Position numbers and translations under genes: made by a program. From Paraniabella defluvii (GTDB taxonomy: Bacteria > Bacteroidota > Bacteroidia > Chitinophagales > Chitinophagaceae), in assembly GCA_019316985.1 (NCBI GenBank), contig CP079215.1, positions 3,410,001-3,474,000 of the forward strand: a stretch of DNA of 64,000 bases. Direction: 5' to 3'. The notes beneath the pieces are model-generated. The model was not told the DNA's origin, did no database searches, and saw only the letters and a list, made by a program, of their open reading frames with translations. Below are positions 50,712 through 60,954 of this stretch, piece by piece. Every line of letters starts with the position of its first letter. Within the stretch, counting starts at the first letter, position 1.

Positions 50712-50971
50712 ATGAAACGTAATCAGGAAATCGGGTTTGAGTCGATAAATGAGTCGAAATTCATTCCCCTTAGCAAACAAAAGATGAATCTTGTGCTGGG
50801 TGGACGTTCTACACCTGGTGTACAAAGGTGCTTATGACCGAGTACAAAATCGTGGATGGTGTGCGGTATCAACAGCAAAAGTTGAAAAGTTGGAGTTCCG
50901 ATGACTTCTCGGATGCCGGTGAATGCTACACTGGTCTCGAATACTGCACCACGGATTGGGTTCCAAGCTAA
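50712..50971 (+). CDS. Grasp-with-spasm (graspetide-type) precursor peptide 2, one frame break
   Basis: Leader MKRNQEIGFESINESKFIPL then SKQKMNLVLGG (GG at 30-31). The frame as given stops soon after GGRSTPGVQRC. One extra A in CAAAGG near 50824 restores GVQKVLMTEYKIVDGVRYQQ and SWSSDDFSDAGECYTGLEYC, ending CTTDWVPS (86 residues). It shares 'KFIPL...M..VLGG' with precursor 1 while the core differs. The SSDDFSDAGE and CTTDW pieces offer Ser/Thr acceptors and Asp/Glu donors. It lies 30 bp after precursor 1. Confidence 0.7.
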
Positions 50972-50996
50972 TATCGATCAACTCACTTGCGTAACC

Positions 50997-51023
50997 AGCA
51001 GCTGGGTAAATGACCCAGCTGCT
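50997..51023 (+). promoter_or_regulatory. Perfect hairpin between precursors and downstream operon
   Basis: agcagctgggt / acccagctgct, 11 perfect pairs with a 5-nt loop (aaatg), followed by aatttaaa rather than a T run. It is well placed as an attenuator or mRNA-processing/stability hairpin that would keep precursor mRNA above that of the enzymes, 24 bp before the next start. Confidence 0.5.
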
Positions 51024-51046
51024 AATTTAAACTTTCAATTTAACGA

Positions 51047-52084
51047 ATGGCTATTCGACGTTATATACTCATTCTGTTCTCCCTGTTATGTTTTGTGGTG
51101 AGTCCTACAAACGCTTTTTGTCAATATGACTCGTTGGTCAATCAGGCCGAACTGAGAATTGTTGACAGCAACTATCAAAAAGCCCTAGAACTGTATATGC
51201 TCGCATTCCGGGAGCACCAATTTCACTTTAGCCACGACCTATATAATGCCTCTGTATGTGCAACTGAAACCGGTAAGACTAAAGTTGCCATGCAGCTATG
51301 TATGGAATTGAGCAAAAAAGGCGTGGGAGCAAATTTCTTTTTGAAGAAATCGGTTTATCAAAGTCTTAAGAGCAATAAAAATTGGACAAAACTGTTATCA
51401 AAGTCAGCGCAGGTCAAAAACGACCAGGCTCTTAAATATGGTGCTATTCGACGGGTACTTGATAGCCTCGTAGAAAAAGACCAACAAGTTAACCATGAAT
51501 GGAGAAATTCAGGAATGGATAAGCAAAAGCGCTTAATAATGGACTTGACCTATGACACGATCAGCAGGCATCTTAGCAAATTGTTCGACACCTATGGTTT
51601 TCTTTCAGAAGACAAGATCGGAACCTATGTTGAAGACGATACTGTTTTGAGGATTGGTCTTCCTTTTGATGTGATCATCATCCATAACTACGAAGCTAGA
51701 ATGGTTGGAGACACACTATTTAACCCAGTGCTACGGATGGCTCTAAGGAACAAAATTATTAAACCGGATTATTACGCAAGGATGCATGATTTTGTCGGAG
51801 CGGATTCAACAAATTTTTTTGGTTCCTCTCATATTTATATCCAATACAAGTGTACACTCTACCGTGAAACAAAGCCCTTTTTAAGTTTTGATAAAATAGA
51901 AGCCGCACGAAAAAGAATAGGTATGTCAAGCCTTGCAGATTTTGAGCGGAAGCTAAAGTATAAACTAGAAAACAAAAAAGCAAGTTTGCAATTTATGCTC
52001 CAATATCGGTCTATGGCAGCTTTGTCAATGAAGAGTCTGAACGAGTTTACCTGTCAACATTACAAATCGTTATCGACCAGATAA
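51047..52084 (+). CDS. Secreted TPR-like protein of the grasp-with-spasm locus, paralog 1
   Basis: Intact 345-residue protein. Signal peptide MAIRRYILILFSLLCFVVSP...AFCQ, then helical repeats of tetratricopeptide style: VDSNYQKALELYMLAFREHQ, SHDLYNASVCATETGKTKVA, ELSKKGVGANFFLKKSVYQS. The C-terminal two thirds is helical with no known motif (DTLFNPVLRMALRNKIIKPD). Clearly paralogous to the next gene (LYNASVCA / LYNASICA; KKGVGANFF / DKGVAPDFF). Both lie between the precursors and the ATP-grasp gene, so they probably act with the peptide outside the cytoplasm. Not recognised as a named family. Confidence 0.7.
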   Translation: MAIRRYILILFSLLCFVVSPTNAFCQYDSLVNQAELRIVDSNYQKALELYMLAFREHQFHFSHDLYNASVCATETGKTKVAMQLCMELSKKGVGANFFLKKSVYQSLKSNKNWTKLLSKSAQVKNDQALKYGAIRRVLDSLVEKDQQVNHEWRNSGMDKQKRLIMDLTYDTISRHLSKLFDTYGFLSEDKIGTYVEDDTVLRIGLPFDVIIIHNYEARMVGDTLFNPVLRMALRNKIIKPDYYARMHDFVGADSTNFFGSSHIYIQYKCTLYRETKPFLSFDKIEAARKRIGMSSLADFERKLKYKLENKKASLQFMLQYRSMAALSMKSLNEFTCQHYKSLSTR

Positions 52085-52132
52085 AACACTGTAAGGAAAC
52101 CTGACTTCATTTTCGAAAAAACTTTTCAAAAT

Positions 52133-53159
52133 ATGATACTACCCCTTTTGTTTTCATCGCTCTGTTGGTTCGCACCCCAAAACAGTTATTTAAAGATTGT
52201 GAACTCGGCAGAGTTCTTTCTTGTAAATGGGCAATGTAAAGATGCAGCCAGGCTCTACGATTCGGCATTTAGTATACAAAATACGCCATTAGCTCAGGAT
52301 TTGTACAACGCATCGATTTGCGCAGCTCAACTAAATGAACCGGAAAAATCTATGTCCTATTGCTTGCTACTTGCCGACAAAGGTGTCGCTCCTGATTTTT
52401 TTGCAAAAAAGCTTGTTATAGTCAGCTAAAACGTAGTGATAGATGGTCGCAATTCATAAAGGAAGCAGAAACACGCCGGACTGGATTTCTAAGACGTAAC
52501 CGACAAAGTCTACAGTTTATGTCCGGATTATTAGAAAAAGCGATGCAGTATATAAAGAGTATTATAACAAGGGGCAACACCCTGCAGCACTGAAGGAATT
52601 GAAATGGACGAGTGATTCTTTAGCAAAAATTATACTTGCCTACCTGGAAGAAAACAGTTTTCCCTCCGAAGAACAATTTGGGGTAGCTATTACAAACGAT
52701 ACATTGTTGGATGCCAAGCCAGTCTTTTTCAGGTTGATGTACAGGAGACCCATATTGGTTAATGTGCATTTAGACAGCATTTTTACTCGACTGTTCTATC
52801 AAAAGGGCGTAAACGAGGGAAAACTCAAACCGGAACAGGCAGTGGACTTGATGGTGGAAAGGCTTCATTTCCAGCAGGAACAGGCAGCCCATTACTATAC
52901 ACTGTTTGGCAAAAATTTGTACGGTGGCACCCAAATTTCTAGGGATATCGCAAATGACATAAGAAGGCAATTAGGTTTAAACAGTCTCGAAGATGAGCTC
53001 ATTAGAATCAAGTCTGCTATCCCGAGCCAAGCTAGTTGTTTTCTATTCAGTGTTTTTTTGACCCAGCAGCGCACTCCAAATGAACCACAGCAATATGTTG
53101 ATGAGTTTTTAAAAATCAATACTCTCGTCATCAAAAACATTTTGCCTGACAGCCCATGA
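52133..53159 (+). CDS. Secreted TPR-like protein of the grasp-with-spasm locus, paralog 2, frame breaks
   Basis: Signal-like N-terminus MILPLLFSSLCWFAPQNSYL, then FLVNGQCKDAARLYDSAFSI, AQDLYNASICAAQLNEPEKS and LLADKGVAPDFFAKK. Breaks near 52425 and 52520-52600; the rest runs DSLAKIILAYLEENSFPSEE, LDSIFTRLFYQKGVNEGKLK and AHYYTLFGKNLYGGTQISRD to the end. The stop overlaps the start of the ATP-grasp gene (ATGA at 53156-53159), so it is translationally coupled to it. Role unknown; see paralog 1. Confidence 0.65.
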
Positions 53160-54099
53160 TCTTTATACATACAAGAGCCAGGGACGAAACAACAATTGAT
53201 ATTATTCAATGGCTAGTTCATTATAACAAGAAGTTTTTCCGGGTAAACAATATTCAGGAGCTTGCAAACTGGAACGCTTCGATTTCCCACAAGGCGGTAA
53301 CTAAAGGAGAGAATATTCACAACGAGAATTTCAATCGTGCTACTTTAACGGCAGGTCGAACTTAATTCCCATCCTGCTTAGTCAAGATCCTGAGTTAGAT
53401 TCGCAACTGCGAGAACACTTGACTGCCCAGGCAGCAACATTTATAGAAGCAATGTTGAATAACAGCCTGGGCAAGTGCTTCGGCAATAATCCGTTTTCTA
53501 ATTCAGCAGTCAATAAATTGATTGCTTTGCGAGTTGCGAAGCAATTGGGGTTACGGGTGCCCAATACCGAGATAGTATCGAGTAAGGCTGTTCTACGCCA
53601 ACTAAAAAGCAAATGGGGACGAATGATTACCAAGTCGATGCATCAGGGAATTTCAATTAACACCAAGGATTTGCTCATTAGCGGGCAGAAAACCGAAGAA
53701 GTAACCGATGATTTGCTCAATAAGTGCGGGGAGCTGTTTTTCCCGTCATTGGTGCAACAACTTGTCCCTAAACAATTTGAGCTCAGAGTGTTCGTTTTCG
53801 GGGAAATGCTCTATGGTACCGCCACTTTTACCCAGGGCAATGATAAAACGATGATTGACGGACGCGGCATAGACGCTCAAAAGCCCAACAGGCAAGTCCC
53901 TTTTGAACTGCCAGAGATCATCAAATCACAATTGCGGGCAATGCTTGAGAGGCTAAACCTCAACTATGGTTCTTTTGACTTGATCTGTACACCAGATGGA
54001 GAATTTGTGTTTTTGGAAGTCAACCCTTATGGTCAGTACGGTTTTTTGTCGTTGGCTGGCAACTTTTATATCGAAAAGCAAATAGCTGAATATCTATGA
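53156..54099 (+). CDS. gwsG: ATP-grasp peptide maturase of the grasp-with-spasm type, one frame break
   Basis: About 315 residues. N-terminal domain MIFIHTRARDETTIDIIQWL; a break near 53330 restores FNGRSNLIPILLSQDPELDS. ATP-grasp core: AVNKLIALRVAKQLGLRVPN, SKWGRMITKSMHQGIS (ATP-binding Lys), FFPSLVQQLVPKQFELRVFV (Glu), LRAMLERLNLNYGSFDLICT (Asp) and GEFVFLEVNPYGQYGFLS (Mg-binding Glu and Asn). These match graspetide synthetases that form ester or amide side-chain links. It overlaps both its neighbours by 4 bp. Confidence 0.85.
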
Positions 54100-54279
54100 A
54101 AATGAAAGATCTGGTATCTGAGGAAGTAATGAAATGGGTTCCTATATCATTTCATCTTTTCAATCCTATAGAGAAAAAAATTTGTCGTCTTTTCTGACAA
54201 GCATATTCGCATAAAACGGTACCAAAGCACACAAGCGCTTGTTGAACCACCTCAGAAACCCATTTCAAGATTATTTTAA
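54096..54279 (+). CDS. Small ORF coupled to gwsG, one frame break
   Basis: ATG at 54096 overlaps the gwsG stop. MKMKDLVSEEVMKWVPISFH then LFNPIEKK; with six rather than seven A's at 54174-54180 it continues FVVFSDKHIRIKRYQSTQAL to a stop at 54279, 5 bp before the SPASM gene. About 60 residues, soluble, no motif. The ATGA coupling and position between the two maturases suggest a real locus component; unrecognised. Confidence 0.45.
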
Positions 54280-54283
54280 CTTT

Positions 54284-55393
54284 ATGATGGATACTGTACC
54301 ATATAGGCTATATGCCAATTGCATCCTTGTGAAAGGATATGCGAGAAGTACAATTTGTGACTTGCAGCGTAATCAGGTGTATCCAATCCCTAACATCTTA
54401 TGTGAAATTTTGCAAGACCCGAACTTTAGCACAATCGAGGAAGTTAGGACTTATTATGGAGAAGAGCATTGCGAGGTAATAAATGAGTATTTCTCATTTT
54501 TAGTAGAGCAAGAATTGATTTTTTTACTAAGTCGCCCAAATCCTTTCCGACGTTGTCTTTGCAATGGCATAACCCGTCCTGCATTACAAATGCCATTCTT
54601 GATATCGGGCTTCCAGTTGCCTATGACGTAAAAAAGGTATTATCTCAGTTAGATGAGTTGGGGTGCAGAAAAATTGAAATTCGTTCTTATGAATGTTTGA
54701 ATCCAACCATTTTTTCTGACCTGTTAAATGCGACTACCGAATCTGTTTTCAACTCTATCGGCATTGTTACTCGATTTGCCCCGATGTTTCTGAACAAGCA
54801 TGGCAACAGCTTTGTGATCACCATCCCAGGATCACTTCCATCATCTTACACGATAGCCCGGATTCAAAAGAAATTACCTCTAACATGTTACTGACGCCGA
54901 TCAAATTTGTCGGTATGCAGATTAGTGGTGCTCATTGTTGCGGCGTTATTCACCCGGATTATTTCACATCTTTGATGGAACCGGTTTCTGAGGCGCATCA
55001 TTACAACAGTTGTTTAAACCGTAAGATAGGAATTGACCTGGAAGGGAATGTCAAAAATTGTCCATCAATGACTCAAAGCTTTGGACACGTCAGCAACATT
55101 ACTTTGGCCGAAATTGTGCACCAATTAGATTTTCAGCGAGTCTGGCACATTGCCAAAGATGAAGTAGATATATGTCGTGATTGCGAGTTTCGGTATGTTT
55201 GTACTGATTGTCGTGCTTACCTGGAAAACCCCAAGATGATTTTAGCAAGCCACTCAAATGTGGTTACGACCCTTATACTGGAGAATGGGAAGAGTGGAGC
55301 GCAAATCCTTTAAAACAACAAGCTATTCGATACTATGGCATCGTTGAGATGCCTGGCTTATCCGCCAATCCTGGCCCTTCAAAGTCTTTGTAA
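54284..55393 (+). CDS. gwsS: SPASM-domain maturase of the grasp-with-spasm type, frame breaks
   Basis: Starts MMDTVPYRLYANCILVKGYA then RSTICDLQRNQVYPIPNILC, the usual N-terminal (PqqD-like) region of GwsS, with YGEEHCEVINEYFSFLVEQ. Breaks near 54545, 54810 and 55225. The centre is VLSQLDELGCRKIEIRSYEC. The C-terminal SPASM cluster is CLNRKIGIDLEGNVKNCPSM, QSFGHVSNITLAEIVHQLDF, DICRDCEFRYVCTDCRAYL and then CGYDPYTGEWEEW. No radical-SAM CxxxCxxC is visible, as in the family. It partners the ATP-grasp enzyme in peptide modification. Confidence 0.83.
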
Positions 55394-55549
55394 TTTTTGT
55401 TACTCCAAATTTATAATTAAGACTGTTAAACTCACCATTTGAACCGCCGGAGTTCTTTTGTTATATTGTAGGTGTTTCACGCTATAATTACAATGTTTCA
55501 CGAATAATTTTTCGAATTTTTGTGCTGCGATGGTAATTTTACCATGATA

Positions 55550-58338
55550 ATGCTCAAAATAAATGAAAAGATCATTCTGCGTACCCCAGATTTCCGGTAG
55601 ATGGATCGTTTAAAAATCATTGGCATACACTGAAACAGCTTATATCTGATGCGTCACCTGATTTCTATCAGGTCATAAAAGGCATGAGCTACGAGGATCT
55701 TTTAGCGGCAGATAGTAAAATCCACTTTTCAGCACAAAAGTATTTTAATAGAAGCTGTTACAGGTGTACACCTTTTGGCGCTTTTGCGGCAGTAAGCTTA
55801 GCAACTGTGTGTGACAAGGAAAACGATTTCAGTAAGTGAAGATCTAGTGATCCATGCTTATCCTGATTGGTCAGAAAGTAAAAACATAGATGTAGCAAAC
55901 GTTTATAGCCTAGCTGGCATTTGCCTTTTACAAATAGTAGTTACTACGTTGTACAGGACGAAATTAGATTTCTTCAACGCCGCGAAAGCGATCTACAACT
56001 TGCTGCGATAGATTACCAAAGGGATATAGAAATCATTTTACAGAACTGTGCCACGCCAATTACACCTGATCAATTACAGATTCGTCTGTCCGAAACAGTA
56101 GATTCAAATTTGCTTGATGAACTGATTCCTGCACTGTTAGATATTCAATTGCTACTTACGTCGCAACATAGTAATATTATAGGCACAGATTATTTTCAGC
56201 GGATATGTCATTTAGCTAAACCATGGGAAAATAGTTATCTTATAGCTGAGCGGAAAATAATTGAGGGTGGTTTCAACAAGAAAATATTTTGTAACCTTCC
56301 AGACCTTGCAGGTATCTTGTCGCGTATAATGCCGGTTCACGAGCCGCCGGAGTTATCGAATTTTAAGAATGCTTTCCTTCGTCGCTTTGAGCAAGCAGAA
56401 ATACCGATCATGCTAGCTTTGGACCCGGAAATAGGAGTGGGCTACGGCGATCAGGAGCAGGCCATAGATGCTAGCCATCTTGAAACGCTGGTTGGTCTTA
56501 CCCCGGAAAAAGTAGTGGACATTAACGCTCCATTAAATGAGCAGCTTTTTAGAAAGCTACTGGAGCACGCCGGTAGCTATGTAATAGACATCGAAGCGCT
56601 GAAAGCTGATATCGGCGGCATCCAAGACTTACCCAACAGTATTGCCGCTACCTGTACAGTGACTGACGATTTACTATGGCTTGATATGATCGGAGGTGCA
56701 AGTGCAACAAGTATGTCCGGCCGGTTTGCGCTCGCTGTCCCAGAGATTGAAAACTATTGCCACAAAATTGCCGCTGACGAACAGGCAGCCAATCCAAACG
56801 TGCTATTTTTTGACGTGGGCTATAGTAAAGAAGGTAAGGTTGATAATGTGAACCGACGCCCGGTGATTTATGACCTTCAGCTTAATATTCTGAATTACGA
56901 TACATCACCTCAACCGCTTTCTCTTACAGATATTTATGTGTCTGTGCAAATGGATAAAGTAGTTTTGCGGTCCCGGTCACTTAATAAGCGGCTTTTGCCT
57001 AGGATGGCAAGTGCTTACAACTATCGCCGCTCCGATCTCTCAGTGTTCCGGCTCTTCATGGATATACAGAATCAGGGCATACAAACAAACCTCACATTTA
57101 AGTTACCCAATTTTCTGAACGGCCTGCAGTTCTATCCACGTATTCAGTATAAGAATATTATCGTTTCTCCTGCGACCTGGCGCTTACCGGTGAAGGAGCT
57201 GCGGGCTTTAGATAAAGGAGAACGAACCTATTTTCTTCAATCCTGGCTTTCTCTTCGGGTTCAAACCACGCATATTAAAACTGGTAAAGGAGATCAAACA
57301 CTTTGCCTCGAGATAAATGCGATGGACGACCTCGGAATATTAGTCAATACTTGCTTAAAAGAGACTGATGTACTAGTCGAGGAGACAACACTTCCCAAAA
57401 AGGGTATTGTTCAGGATACAAATGGTGCCGTGTATTTACCGCAAGTAGTGGTAACCCTGCAGCATCAGGAACGAATAGTTGCACCACTTACTATAGTCCA
57501 GGAACAATTCCCGGCTATAGCAAAAAGCCACGTACTGTCTTTGGGAAATGAATGGCTGTATTTTCAGATTTTCTGCCCAGTATATCGTTCGGATCAGATA
57601 TTGAACAAGATCGCGGATTATATAGACCGCACGCGACAATATTTACATAAGTGGTTCTTTATACGCTATGATGAAGGAGGTCCGCATATCAGGTTACGGC
57701 TAAACTTAAAAAATACCTCCGTTTCGTCCGACCTTATCAATGTGTTGAGCCATGTACTTCAAGCGGAATTGGAAAGTGGCATTGTTGCGGACATAAAGCT
57801 CTGTATTTACCGACCGGAAGTGCACCGCTACTATCCTGAGCAAATGGAAAACGTTGAATCGCATTTTCATGTTGACAGCGAATTTGCCATTAGTGCGATA
57901 GGAGAGATGTTATCAAGTAACGCGCGCTACAGGCTTTGTATGGATCTATATCAAAGTGTTGAAAGCAGCGATGCTATTGAAAGCGTAGCCTTAGATCACA
58001 TGGTGTCAAAAATGGCGGAGAATTACAATAAGGAGCATTACGTAAAAGGAGAGCAGTTTAAGGCTATCAACAACGATTTTAGATCTTTTAGACAGGAGCC
58101 ATCTCCCTCGCTCAGCCTAATAAGTACCTCCTCTTATAAACAATTGAAACAATCGCTTATCGATACTTTATTCAGTTACCCAGGATTAATAAGGCCAAAA
58201 ATACTAGCTGAGCTTCTACATATGCATATTAACCGGCTTTTCATTAGCCAACAGAGAACACATGAGATGGTCTTTTACAATTTCTTGGTATTGGAACAAA
58301 AAGTAAAAAATACCAATTTAACCCACAGACAATTATGA
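55550..58338 (+). CDS. LanB-type lantibiotic dehydratase with elimination domain, N-terminal frame breaks
   Basis: About 929 residues. N-terminal dehydratase part: MLKINEKIILRTP with a break near 55595, then SFKNHWHTLKQLISDASPDF, QKYFNRSCYRCTPFGAFAAV (family motif) and further breaks near 55815 and 55920. From 55921 one frame runs intact for 805 codons. The glutamylation domain includes IEALKADIGGIQDLPNS. The C-terminal elimination (SpaB_C/thiopeptide-type) domain has GNEWLYFQIFCPVYRSDQIL, LHKWFFIRYDEGGPHIRLRL and EVHRYYPEQMENVESHF. It dehydrates Ser/Thr by tRNA-Glu-dependent glutamylation in known cases. The peptide at 49374 is the natural substrate candidate. LanC and a dedicated exporter are not in the window. 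Confidence 0.87.
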
Positions 58339-58398
58339 GTTGAACGAGATCAAATGTTCGAAACTCATAAAACTCCCTATACCTCTAAAATTAAATGT

Positions 58399-59649
58399 AT
58401 GATGATTGAAAAACTAATGCTACCGTTATTAGGCTGTCTCATGCTGTTAAAGTTAAATGCGCAAACAACACTTGTTGCAGGAGATATTGCTTTTACTGGT
58501 GTCAATTCGGCTTCAAACACCACCAACGATTTTGTAAATACACCTCAAAGCGAAAGTAACCGTGAATTTTGCTTTATATTATTGAAGCAGGTAACCGCCG
58601 GTACTACTATCTTTTTACGGATTTTGGATGGCGGACAGATGCCCAAGCTTTTCAAAGCGCGAATCCCGGTGTTTGCACCACTCCTTCAGGCGCTTTAACC
58701 GACGGCGTGGTTAGATGGCAAGCAAATAGTACGCTGCCATATGGAACTCAAATAGTTGTTCGTTGCGTGACAAGTCCTAAATCTAATGTCGGTACCGCTA
58801 CCGGAACTCAGGCGACATTTAACTCCGGCACTAACTATATTACGCTGGCGTCTCCTGGTGAATCTGTTTTTGCTTTCACCGGTAGCTTAGCTGCTCCTAC
58901 ACTTCTTGGTGGAATCTGCGCTAGCCCAAGCGGCTGGGTGACCACACTTAACAACTGTGACCTTTCTCCCACGGCGTCGTCTCTTCCCAACTTACTAAAT
59001 AACTCCCTGAATGGAAACAGGAATTATGCTTTTGCAGTGCTGCCTCCAAATGGCTCAGGTTATTGTATGCGCTTAAAATCTACAGTAAGAATCAGTACTG
59101 ATCCTGCTGTCGCCAGGACAATTATTTACACCGCGTCCAACTGGGAAACAAACAGCGCCTCTACAGCCTACTCACTGCCTTCAAACAGCGGTAACGTTGT
59201 ACTTCCCGTAACCTTTGATGCAATTAGTGCAGTTGCCAAAAACAAAACGCTATCTGTAATATGGAAGACAACTTCGGAAACGAATTGCAAGGGCTATACT
59301 GTTGAGGCCTCTTTGGATGGGAATAACTGGACCAGTATCGGGACTCTGTCTTCGAAAGCCACCAACGGCAATTCCTCTACTGCTTTATCTTATGAGCTGC
59401 TAATCGATCTTTCTCAGATGGCTTTTTTCCTCTGCGGGGCTGGCCGCAGTACTATTATTTATAGGCAAAAGAAGGAAGTATAGCTTCACAATTGTGGCGG
59501 CGGCAGCGATATTGATGTTAGCAGCCTGTGCTAAAGATAATGATCGGGAAACGCTGGCTACCTCGTCAAAAATATTCATACGTATTGCCCAGCAAGATAT
59601 TGATGGGAAGATTAATTATTCTAAAATCGTCCAGGCGATTGTGGAATAA
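58399..59649 (+). CDS. Secreted protein with FN3-like domain and unusual two-helix/Cys tail, paralog A, frame breaks
   Basis: Signal peptide MMIEKLMLPLLGCLMLLKLNAQ. The body is beta-rich (FTDFGWRTDAQAFQSANPG, YITLASPGESVFAFTGSLAA), then a FN3-like domain: VVLPVTFDAISAVAKNKTLS, ETNCKGYTVEASLDGNNWTS. T-run breaks near 58615 and 59428. The restored tail: hydrophobic helix (SSAGLAAVLLFIG), KRRK, second helix (IVAAAAILMLAAC), then AKDNDRETLATSSKIFIRIA and GKINYSKIVQAIVE. The same tail occurs in the gene at 60955-62084. It resembles a membrane anchor or sorting signal but matches no class I know. 60 bp after LanB. Confidence 0.65.
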
Positions 59650-59831
59650 TATTTACGCTTTATGTAGTATCGCTCATTACTACAAGTAAGATATACCATA
59701 AAACAGTATCAGGCTTCGTTCTACAAAGAACGTTGCCCTGGTGTCCGCTATCTAAACTTTGTTAATAATATCTTAGAAAATTTTAAAGCATTGCATAAGC
59801 CAATAATTTTATTGCACCAAACGTGTAGCTT

Positions 59832-60676
59832 ATGCAACCCTATACTTATACGATCTTGCCCGTGTCCGCCAGCTTGTGCGATTGGGTGGAATCTATTTTT
59901 ATTATAGATGTCGATCTTAAGAGTTTATCACTTCCTGCGATCCTAAAATATCCATGGTCAGTAACTACTCGAATTTACTTTGTAATCGGTGGCGGGCATC
60001 TAATGGTGAAGCAAAACGAGGCTTCAGAATTTAGGGTTTATCCTGAAAATTTTGTGGTTGGCCCACGACTGGAAAATAATATCATAGACCTGGGACCTTA
60101 TCGCCGGGTGGCAGGTATCACATTCAAACCTGGCGGGCTTTATAGGCTACTTGGGATACCTATGCAAGAGTTTGCTAAAGAAATAGATTTAAACCTGGTT
60201 CTCAAAGAAACAAGAGAGCTATCGGAGCAGCTGTTACACGCGCAAAATGATCAGGAGGTATTTTGTAAAATAGAAAAGTTCTTAATGGGGCAACTGCCGG
60301 ATATCAGGCCGATGACCCCCTTTGATAAAGCTGTTGAAATGCTGGCGGCTAGCAACGGAAGCCTATCCATCAGTAAGGTTGCAGCGTTTGCATCCTTAAG
60401 CACGAGGCAGTTCGAAAGGAAGGCAAAAGTTAGTTTGGGAGTGTCACCTAAACTGTACTCGAGAGTTCTAAGATTTACAAATGCATGGCTCTATAGAGAA
60501 GCTCATCCAGATATTTCCTGGTATAAAATCACACATGAATTTGGATATGCCGACCAAATGCACCTGGTGGATGACTTCAAAATTTTTGCGGTACTACACC
60601 AACAGGAATCAGTGATCAGGTCGCAGCTAAGATGCTTACAGGCATTGAAGGAAGATTAAAAGTACAGGTTTGTTAG
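59832..60676 (+). CDS. AraC-family regulator with DUF6597-type sensor domain, one frame break
   Basis: About 281 residues. The N-terminal DUF6597-like domain has YTILPVSASLCDWVESIFII, GGGHLMVKQNEASEFRVYPE and GITFKPGGLYRLLGIPMQEF. The AraC HTH domain has SISKVAAFASLSTRQFERKA, LGVSPKLYSRVLRFTNAWLY and ITHEFGYADQMHLVDDFKIF. One T is missing in the run near 60590; the downstream copy of this segment keeps six T's. Restoring it gives CGTTPTGISDQVAAKMLTGI and the natural end KVQVC at 60676. Its C-terminal half is duplicated at 62.2 kb. Confidence 0.85.
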
Positions 60677-60836
60677 AGAAAAGGTAATGTATTGGGTGTC
60701 GCCTTTTATCTAGGTTTAGCCATACAGGGCAAGCTACCTTTACATAAGTCTTTCGGGTATTAAAATTAACCCAAACCCTATGCAAGTGGGCGGTACCCTG
60801 GCAGCCACGCTGTTCCTAAAGGCAGCAGCCTTTTTG
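60403..60836 (+). repeat. Direct repeat copy 1 (AraC 3' end plus downstream DNA)
   Basis: Shares an extended match with 62205-62632, from the 'RQF-ER' codons through the AraC stop and about 160 bp beyond, including agtacaggtttgttagagaa and acataagtctttcgggtatt. Similarity falls off near the gcagcagcc/gggcagcc hairpin-like end. Confidence 0.8.
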
Positions 60837-60954
60837 CTTAGAAGTTTAAATATGAGCTATAGACGTTTCTCGTATCGCCCACGTGCCAGTACAAAGTAGC
60901 ATAATCACAACAAAGAGAATGTTGTAGACGGCTCTGTATGCTCTAACACAAATC

